A stretch of DNA of 40,630 nt, from assembly GCA_905479575.1 (NCBI GenBank), contig CAJQNB010000063.1, positions 1-40,630 on the forward strand, written 5' to 3'. The notes under the pieces are model-generated. The model did no database searches, was not told the origin of the DNA, and saw only the letters and a program-made list of their open reading frames with translations. Each line of letters starts with the position of its first letter. Within the stretch, counting starts at the first letter, position 1. Source of the DNA: an uncultured Pseudophaeobacter sp. (lineage in GTDB: Bacteria; Pseudomonadota; Alphaproteobacteria; Rhodobacterales; Rhodobacteraceae). Made by a program: the position numbers and the translations under genes. Positions 35,512 to 40,630 of the stretch are shown piece by piece.

Positions 35512-36827
35512 TGGATCCGCTTTTGCTTGGGGCAATCGTGGCGATTGTCACCATCCTCGTACTTTTCTCTGGCGTTTCCGTGGCCATTGGCCTGCTGATC
35601 GTCTCCGCTGGTTTCCTGCTGGTTTTTGATGGCGCGCGCTCTCTCGAACTGATGCCCGAACTGTTGTTTGGCAAACTTGACAACTTTGCGCTCCTGTCGA
35701 TCCCCATGTTCATCATCATGGGGGCGTCCATCGCATCGACCCGGGCAGGGGCCGATCTGTACGAAGCACTGGAGCGCTGGCTGACCCGTGTCCCCGGCGG
35801 CCTGGTTGTATCGAACCTGGGGGCCTGTGCGTTGTTTGCTGCCATGTCTGGCTCTTCGCCTGCGACCTGTGCCGCTATCGGCAAGATGGGCATCCCGGAA
35901 ATGCGCAAGCGCGGCTATCCTGATGGCGTCGCGGCAGGCTCGATCGCAGCGGGCGGTACGCTGGGCATTCTCATCCCCCCTTCGGTCACGATGATTGTCT
36001 ACGGCATTGCCACCGAAACCTCGATTGGCCGCCTGTTCCTGGCCGGTGTGATCCCCGGTCTGTTGCTGGTGACCTTGTTCATGGCCTGGTCGCTTTACTC
36101 CACCTGGAAATCCGGCGAGGCATCGCGCCTGGGCGCAGGCAGCTACACCTGGGCCGAACGGTTCGAAATCCTGCCCCGTGTTCTGCCGTTCCTCGGCATC
36201 ATTATCGGCGTGCTCTATGCCATGTATGGCGGCATCGCCACGCCATCGGAAACCGCCGCCGTTGGCGCGCTGCTTTGCCTGCTGATCGCCATGATCATCT
36301 ATAAGCTCTGGAACCCCAAAGATCTTTGGGTTGTGCTGCGGGACAGCACCAAGGAAAGCGTGATGATCCTCTTTATCATCGCGGCTGCTGGTGTGTTCTC
36401 CTACATGCTCAGCTCACTTTTCATCACCCAGTCGATCGCCGAATGGATCGGCACACTGGATGTGAACCGCTGGGTTCTGATGGGGGTTGTGAATGTATTC
36501 CTGCTGATTGCTGGCTTCTTCCTGCCCCCGGTTGCTGTCATTCTGATGGCTGCCCCAATCCTGCTGCCGATTATTGACACCGCAGGTTTTGACCCGATCT
36601 GGTTTGCGGTTGTGCTGACGATCAACATGGAAATCGGCCTGATCTCGCCGCCGGTTGGTCTGAACCTTTATGTGATCAATGGCATTGCACCTGATATCTC
36701 GCTTAAGACCATTCTGACCGGTTCGCTGCCTTTTGTGGCCTGTATGGTCCTGGCAATCATCCTGCTGTGCCTGTTCCCAGGTCTCGCGACCTGGCTGCCG
36801 AACGTCGTCATGGGGGTTGCACTATGA
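35511..36827 (+). CDS. matM: TRAP transporter large permease subunit (DctM type)
   Basis: A 438-residue inner-membrane protein with about twelve helices that couples malonate uptake to sodium or proton gradients. Family segments are FALLSIPMFIIMGASIASTRAGADLYEALERW, MSGSSPATCAAIGKMGIPEM, AAGGTLGILIPPSVTMIVYGIATETSIGRLF and the C-terminal MEIGLISPPVGLNLYVI. The ATG overlaps the matQ stop by one base and its stop overlaps matA by four, so the three are coupled. Ion specificity is not visible in the sequence. Confidence 0.94.
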   Translation: MDPLLLGAIVAIVTILVLFSGVSVAIGLLIVSAGFLLVFDGARSLELMPELLFGKLDNFALLSIPMFIIMGASIASTRAGADLYEALERWLTRVPGGLVVSNLGACALFAAMSGSSPATCAAIGKMGIPEMRKRGYPDGVAAGSIAAGGTLGILIPPSVTMIVYGIATETSIGRLFLAGVIPGLLLVTLFMAWSLYSTWKSGEASRLGAGSYTWAERFEILPRVLPFLGIIIGVLYAMYGGIATPSETAAVGALLCLLIAMIIYKLWNPKDLWVVLRDSTKESVMILFIIAAAGVFSYMLSSLFITQSIAEWIGTLDVNRWVLMGVVNVFLLIAGFFLPPVAVILMAAPILLPIIDTAGFDPIWFAVVLTINMEIGLISPPVGLNLYVINGIAPDISLKTILTGSLPFVACMVLAIILLCLFPGLATWLPNVVMGVAL

Positions 36828-38083
36828 GCCTTCTTGCCGATCTTCTGTCCACGGTCTTTGAGCGGCGTTATCGCCGCGAAGCGCCGGGGGCAACCGAGGA
36901 CGGTCGCCCGCTGACCGAAATGGCCACTGCGCTGGTTGGATCTGCGGGCGAGACCTCGGGGCTGGCACTGGCCCGGGAAATTCTGTCGCGGTTTGCCGAG
37001 CTGGAGGACGCGGACAAGCTCGCGTTCTTTCAGGATATCGCATCCACGATGAATATTGACCCGGAAGCGGTCCGCACCACGCTCGACGACTACGAGCGAA
37101 GCCCATCAAAGGCCAGCTATCAGGCCTTTGCCGACGCTGCCGAACCTGCCCGCCAGGAATTTGTCCGCCGCCTGAACCGGGTGCCGGGGGCCACTGGGGC
37201 GCTAGTGAAGATGCGCGCCGATCTGTTGCGGCTGGGGGGCAAACAGCCGGAACTGCAGGCGCTGGATCTGGATTTTCGCCATCTCTTTGCCTCCTGGTTC
37301 AATCGCGGGTTCCTTGTCTTGCGCCCGATCAGCTGGGAAAGCCCTGCCCATATCCTGCAAAAGATCATTGCCTATGAAGCGGTGCACGCCATCCACAGCT
37401 GGGACGATCTGCGCCGTCGCCTGGAACCAACGGATCGTCGCTGTTTTGCGTTCTTCCACCCGTCGATGCCCGATGAGCCGCTGATTTTTGTCGAGGTCGC
37501 CCTGACCAAGGGCACTCCCGGGTCGGTGCAGGCACTTTTGGTTGAAGACCGAACTGCATTGCCTGCGGAAGAGGCGGACACTGCCGTGTTCTACTCGATC
37601 TCCAACTGCCAGGCCGGGCTCGCCAGTATTTCCTTTGGAAATTCGCTGATCAAACAGGTCGCAGCAGACTTGTCGGCGGAACTGTCCGGTCTTGACACCT
37701 TTGTCACCCTGTCGCCCATTCCCGGCCTGACCAAATGGCTGACACAGGTGGGGCTGACCTGGACCACCGATGATCCGGAAAACATGCAGGCGTTGGCCGC
37801 GCACTACCTGTTGAACGCAAAATCCAGTGGCGGGCTGCCGTTTGATCCGGTGGCTCGGTTCCATCTTGGCAACGGGGCGATTGTTCACGCGGTGCATGCC
37901 GATGGCGATATTTCGGACAAAGGCCGGGCTCAGTCGGGCGGCACAATGGTGAACTATCTCTACGACCTGGCTCGGGTCGCGCAGAACCATGAAAACTTTG
38001 CCAACACACGCGAAGTCGTAGCAACGGCCGAGGTCCAAGCTTTGGCCGGACCAGTCGCACTTCCCAAGACCGAAGAAAGGTAA
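36824..38083 (+). CDS. matA: Malonyl-CoA decarboxylase
   Basis: A 419-residue enzyme that converts malonyl-CoA to acetyl-CoA and CO2. The N-terminal helical domain is followed by the catalytic domain with SISNCQAGLASISFGNSLIKQVAADL, FVTLSPIPGLTKWL (active-site serine region) and PVARFHLGNGAIVHAVHADGDISDKG ending in MVNYLYDL. The frame is open upstream, but the ATG at 36824 overlaps the matM stop by four bases. With matB it forms the malonate catabolic pair and follows the transporter genes directly. Confidence 0.94.
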   Translation: MSLLADLLSTVFERRYRREAPGATEDGRPLTEMATALVGSAGETSGLALAREILSRFAELEDADKLAFFQDIASTMNIDPEAVRTTLDDYERSPSKASYQAFADAAEPARQEFVRRLNRVPGATGALVKMRADLLRLGGKQPELQALDLDFRHLFASWFNRGFLVLRPISWESPAHILQKIIAYEAVHAIHSWDDLRRRLEPTDRRCFAFFHPSMPDEPLIFVEVALTKGTPGSVQALLVEDRTALPAEEADTAVFYSISNCQAGLASISFGNSLIKQVAADLSAELSGLDTFVTLSPIPGLTKWLTQVGLTWTTDDPENMQALAAHYLLNAKSSGGLPFDPVARFHLGNGAIVHAVHADGDISDKGRAQSGGTMVNYLYDLARVAQNHENFANTREVVATAEVQALAGPVALPKTEER

Positions 38084-38087
38084 CCCC

Positions 38088-39602
38088 ATGGCAAATCCTC
38101 TCTATGACGGTCTTTTCGGTATCCACGCCGGAAAGACCACGCCCTTCCTGCGTCTGCTCGACGGTCAGGTGATCACCCACCAGTACTTCCTTGCGACCAG
38201 CGCTCAGATTGCCAATGTGACAGCTCAAATTGGGCTGAAGCCCGGAGACCGGGTCGCCGTTCAGGTCGAGAAATCCCCGCAAGCACTGGCGCTATATGCC
38301 GCTTGTGCACAGGCAGGGCTGGTCTTTCTGCCACTCAACACGGCGTATACGGTCGATGAACTCAGCTACTTCATCGAAAACAGCGGTGCGGCGCTGATTG
38401 TCTGCGACGGTAGAAACGAAGACCAGTTGGGTGTGGTGGCCGAGCGGCTCAGTGCGCAGATCGAAACCCTCAATGCCGATGGCGGCGGAACCCTGATGGC
38501 GCAGGCGCAGGTCATGCCGATGAGTTTTGCCCCCGTTGAGCGCACCGGGGATGACTTGGCAGCCTTCCTCTACACCTCCGGTACGACCGGTCGTTCCAAG
38601 GGCGCAATGCTGACACAGGACAATCTGCTTTCGAATGCCCGCACCCTGGTCAGCGAGTGGCGTTTCACCTCGGATGATGTCCTCTTGCATGCTCTACCGA
38701 TTTTTCACACGCACGGGCTGTTTGTGGCCACCAATGTCACGCTCGCTGCGGGCAGCAGTATGGTTTTCATGCCGAAGTTCGATCTGGACCAGATCATTGC
38801 AAGCATGCCTGAGGCCACCACCATGATGGGGGTTCCTACCTTCTACACGCGTCTGTTGGACGATGAGCGCTTCACAAAAGACCTGGCGGCGCATATGCGC
38901 CTGTTCGTGTCCGGCTCGGCGCCGCTTTTGGCCGAAACCCATTCCCAGTTCGAAGAGCGCACAGGCCACCGGATCCTAGAGCGCTACGGCATGACCGAAA
39001 CAAACATGAATACCTCCAACCCCTATGACGGCGAACGCCGCGCGGGGACAGTGGGCTTTCCCTTGCCTGGGGTTGAGCTCAAGATTACCAACCCTGACAC
39101 TGGTGCCTCCCTTGCAACAGGCGAGGTGGGCCAGATCGAAGTGCGTGGGCCGAATATCTTTAAAGGCTACTGGCAGATGCCGGAAAAGACGGCTGCGGAA
39201 CTGCGCCAAGACGGCTTCTTCCTCACCGGGGACTTGGGCAAGATAGACGACGATGGCTATGTCCACATTGTTGGTCGCAACAAGGATTTGATCATCTCGG
39301 GGGGGTACAACATCTACCCCAAGGAAATTGAACTGGTTCTGGACGACCAGCCTGGCGTTCTAGAAAGCGCGGTGGTTGGCGTGCCCCATCCTGATTTTGG
39401 TGAAACAGTGTTGGGGGTGATCGTCCCAGAAAAAGGCGCCACGCCGGATACGGATGCAATGATGGAGGCCGTGCATCACTCTCTGGCCCGGTTCAAACAC
39501 CCCCGCAAACTGGTCGTTCTTGCAGAATTGCCGCGCAACACGATGGGCAAGGTTCAAAAGAACATCCTGCGGGAGCAGTTCCAGGATATGTTCGCTTTCT
39601 GA
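38088..39602 (+). CDS. matB: Malonyl-CoA synthetase (malonate-CoA ligase)
   Basis: A 504-residue ANL-family ligase that makes malonyl-CoA from malonate, ATP and CoA. The AMP-binding P-loop YTSGTTGRSKG is at 162-172, with RYGMTETNMNTSNPYDGERRAGTVGFPLPG next, the hinge motif FFLTGDLGKIDDDGYVHIVGRNKDLIISGGYNIYP, and the C-terminal catalytic lysine in NTMGKVQKN (K488). It starts four bases after matA. A homologous methylmalonate ligase cannot be excluded from sequence alone, but the cluster fits malonate. Confidence 0.93.
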   Translation: MANPLYDGLFGIHAGKTTPFLRLLDGQVITHQYFLATSAQIANVTAQIGLKPGDRVAVQVEKSPQALALYAACAQAGLVFLPLNTAYTVDELSYFIENSGAALIVCDGRNEDQLGVVAERLSAQIETLNADGGGTLMAQAQVMPMSFAPVERTGDDLAAFLYTSGTTGRSKGAMLTQDNLLSNARTLVSEWRFTSDDVLLHALPIFHTHGLFVATNVTLAAGSSMVFMPKFDLDQIIASMPEATTMMGVPTFYTRLLDDERFTKDLAAHMRLFVSGSAPLLAETHSQFEERTGHRILERYGMTETNMNTSNPYDGERRAGTVGFPLPGVELKITNPDTGASLATGEVGQIEVRGPNIFKGYWQMPEKTAAELRQDGFFLTGDLGKIDDDGYVHIVGRNKDLIISGGYNIYPKEIELVLDDQPGVLESAVVGVPHPDFGETVLGVIVPEKGATPDTDAMMEAVHHSLARFKHPRKLVVLAELPRNTMGKVQKNILREQFQDMFAF

Positions 39603-39613
39603 CGACCTTCGCT

Positions 39614-39643
39614 GGCGGGCGCGTGTCTCCCCTGACGCCCGCC
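39614..39643 (+). terminator. Possible terminator after matB
   Basis: An 8-bp perfect stem, GGCGGGCG (39614-39621) with CGCCCGCC (39636-39643), begins 11 bases after the matB stop. There is no T-run after it, so it may be a Rho-linked or weak terminator, or only an RNA-stabilising hairpin. Confidence 0.4.
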
Positions 39644-39788
39644 CGCAACCCCGTGGCCATTGACGTTACCCTCATGAGCCAGCCCTTCACAGGCTTCCGC
39701 CACCGCAGGTACAAGGGGAACCGTCAGCGTATCGTGGTCACAAGCTCGGCCACCGTTTGGCATCGGAGTTGCTCGCGCAGAAGCCATC

Positions 39789-40250
39789 CTATTGTGCGAT
39801 GCCGAATTTCAGTCGGGTTGCCCCGGCGCCGATTTCCCTGAAGAGACCCCGCCCGGCGGCGCTCAGTGGGTTCGGTAACTCCATCACACACCATCGCGAG
39901 GGATCGAACACGAAGGGAACATACAGAATGCGATACTTCCGGGTGGCATCCAACAGGGCGCCTACGTCCGCCTTGGCGAGATGCTCGAGTTCCAGGACCC
40001 ATTCCTCCTGGAACTCGAGGAAGTCTAAGTCACGCATCGAGACGTAGCTGTCGAGCGATCGTCCGGCTTCGAAGTCGGACCAGAAGTGCCGTCGGATGCG
40101 CTCGAGTGCCTTGCTGGACAGCTCTTTTTTCCAGGTGTCGAACAGGCGCCTGAGTTCGTCCGCGTTGCTCAGCACGGGTCGGCCGAGCTTGACGAGTATC
40201 GGCAGGCCGACTTCGGCACTGCTATCCGTCCTCAAGATGTCCACTATCAA
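39789..40250 (-). CDS. Hypothetical protein, no family recognised
   Basis: A 153-residue protein that I do not recognise. The codon use is C/G-ending, as expected for a real gene here. The sequence is acidic and helical in the middle, with the FLEFQEEWVLELEHLAKADVGALLD stretch, and ends in a region RWCVMELPNPLSAAGRG. It has no signal peptide or membrane segment. The frame starts with TTG at 40250; a GTG at 40244 is also possible, and no clear ribosome site is seen. An interrupted palindrome overlaps the start. It lies between the malonate operon and an IS3-type element, so it may be horizontally acquired. Confidence 0.5.
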   Translation of the reverse strand: MIVDILRTDSSAEVGLPILVKLGRPVLSNADELRRLFDTWKKELSSKALERIRRHFWSDFEAGRSLDSYVSMRDLDFLEFQEEWVLELEHLAKADVGALLDATRKYRILYVPFVFDPSRWCVMELPNPLSAAGRGLFREIGAGATRLKFGIAQ

Positions 40251-40259
40251 TGGTGGACA
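40238..40259. repeat. Interrupted palindrome over the start of the hypothetical gene
   Basis: TGTCCAC (40238-40244) and GTGGACA (40253-40259) form a perfect 7-bp inverted repeat with an 8-base spacer. It overlaps the first codons of the unknown gene, so it could be an operator or an RNA hairpin at its start, or an old element end. I cannot decide. Confidence 0.5.
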
Positions 40260-40396
40260 CTTATCAACTCACTCTATGGCGCGTCAGAGCAGCCAAGCCG
40301 GACGCTAACGGCGCAAGTTTTGCCAGACGAATCTTTCTGGCAGAATAATCGTCATAGAAGCTATCGCGTCCTCAGAGGGATGCTTACCCGACCGAG

Positions 40397-40630
40397 TGAC
40401 CTGAGCCCCTGAATTTCCTCCATTTTTGTGTAGAGTCCGCCCAACCGAAAGGCGGACAAATGAAGACGAGATTCACGGACGAACAGATCATCCAAATGAT
40501 CAAGGAGCAGGAAGCTGGCGAGAAGACGGCTGACGTTTGCAGGCGCTATGGGATCAGCCAAGGCACCTTCTACAAATACAAGAGTAAGTATGGCGGGATG
40601 GAACCGTCGGATGCCAAGAAGCTGCGGGCA
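40397..40630 (+). mobile_element. Left end of an IS3-family insertion sequence (cut by window)
   Basis: The element runs from a likely left terminal repeat starting near TGACCTGAGCCCCTGA at 40397 to the window edge. Its first gene is the small transposase subunit described next. The right end, the second transposase gene and any target duplication are outside the window. The exact left boundary is inferred from resemblance to IS3-group ends. Confidence 0.6.
40460..40630 (+). CDS. IS3-family transposase OrfA, N-terminal part
   Basis: The first 57 residues of the transposase helper that supplies the DNA-binding helix-turn-helix. MKTRFTDEQIIQMIKEQEAG, then ADVCRRYGISQGTFYKYKSKYGGM and PSDAKKL, match OrfA of the IS3 family (IS407-like group). 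The ATG at 40460 has GGCGG seven bases upstream. The gene is cut by the window end and would normally continue and be followed by the catalytic OrfB through a -1 frameshift. Confidence 0.88.
   Translation, partial: MKTRFTDEQIIQMIKEQEAGEKTADVCRRYGISQGTFYKYKSKYGGMEPSDAKKLRA

Noticed and set aside
39554..39787. Reverse-strand 77-codon frame after matB as a transposase remnant
   Set aside because: The translated protein shows no transposase motif and its end overlaps the matB 3' end; not enough evidence for a gene or pseudogene.
40321..40342. Hairpin TGCCAGA/TCTGGCA before the IS end
   Set aside because: The stem has only seven pairs, no T-run in either useful direction and no gene that it would serve; it is probably chance or decayed DNA.

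Overview
The window looks like a chromosome segment of an alphaproteobacterium of the Rhodobacteraceae, most likely the marine Roseobacter group. The grounds are a GC-rich, C/G-ending codon style, a Mur-type Fur regulator lacking the CxxC pair, a DUF4167 protein, the lptF-lptG-lptD-surA-pdxA-rsmA order, and a TRAP transporter joined to malonate genes. This is inference from gene content and order; no rRNA or other taxonomic marker is present.

Positions 1-8385: a truncated Fur/Mur regulator overlaps eno, which ends at a strong terminator. A reverse-strand DUF2798 membrane protein follows, then a reverse-strand run mazG - nucleoside hydrolase - GNAT acetyltransferase. Divergent from mazG is an M20 amidohydrolase, followed by two overlapping ureohydrolases (SpeB-like agmatinase and GbuA-like guanidinobutyrase) and a DUF1499 protein.

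Positions 8452-19528: a small exported Cys-containing protein, prfA-prmC (release factor 1 and the methylase of its GGQ glutamine), a possible structured RNA leader and a DUF4167 protein. A bidirectional terminator separates these from the reverse-strand envelope operon lptF-lptG-lptD-surA-pdxA-rsmA.

Positions 19775-28707: mostly housekeeping genes. They are pepA-holC, a membrane-anchored retropepsin-like protease, marC, an ABC-F ATPase, a Bcr/CflA-type MFS exporter, ndk, a TfoX C-terminal-domain protein and a cytochrome P450.

Positions 28784-32987: a signalling locus. A NarL/LuxR-type response regulator is divergent from an exported sulfite-oxidase-fold protein that contains no cysteine, which overlaps a large hybrid histidine kinase (PAS-HisKA-HATPase-REC-Hpt). 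The 428-base divergent spacer holds a cluster of GGATA/TATCC half-sites. This is the most unusual part of the window: the cysteine-free protein may be a periplasmic sensor rather than an enzyme.

Positions 33106-39602: a complete malonate uptake and activation cluster. A GntR/MatR repressor is divergent from matP-matQ-matM (TRAP transporter), matA (malonyl-CoA decarboxylase) and matB (malonyl-CoA synthetase). A MatR-like palindrome lies in the divergent promoter and a GAAA-capped hairpin sits between matP and matQ. Malonate is imported, activated to malonyl-CoA by MatB and decarboxylated to acetyl-CoA by MatA.

Positions 39603-40630: the only accessory-looking stretch, with an unrecognised 153-codon gene, an interrupted palindrome and the left end of an IS3-family element cut by the window edge.
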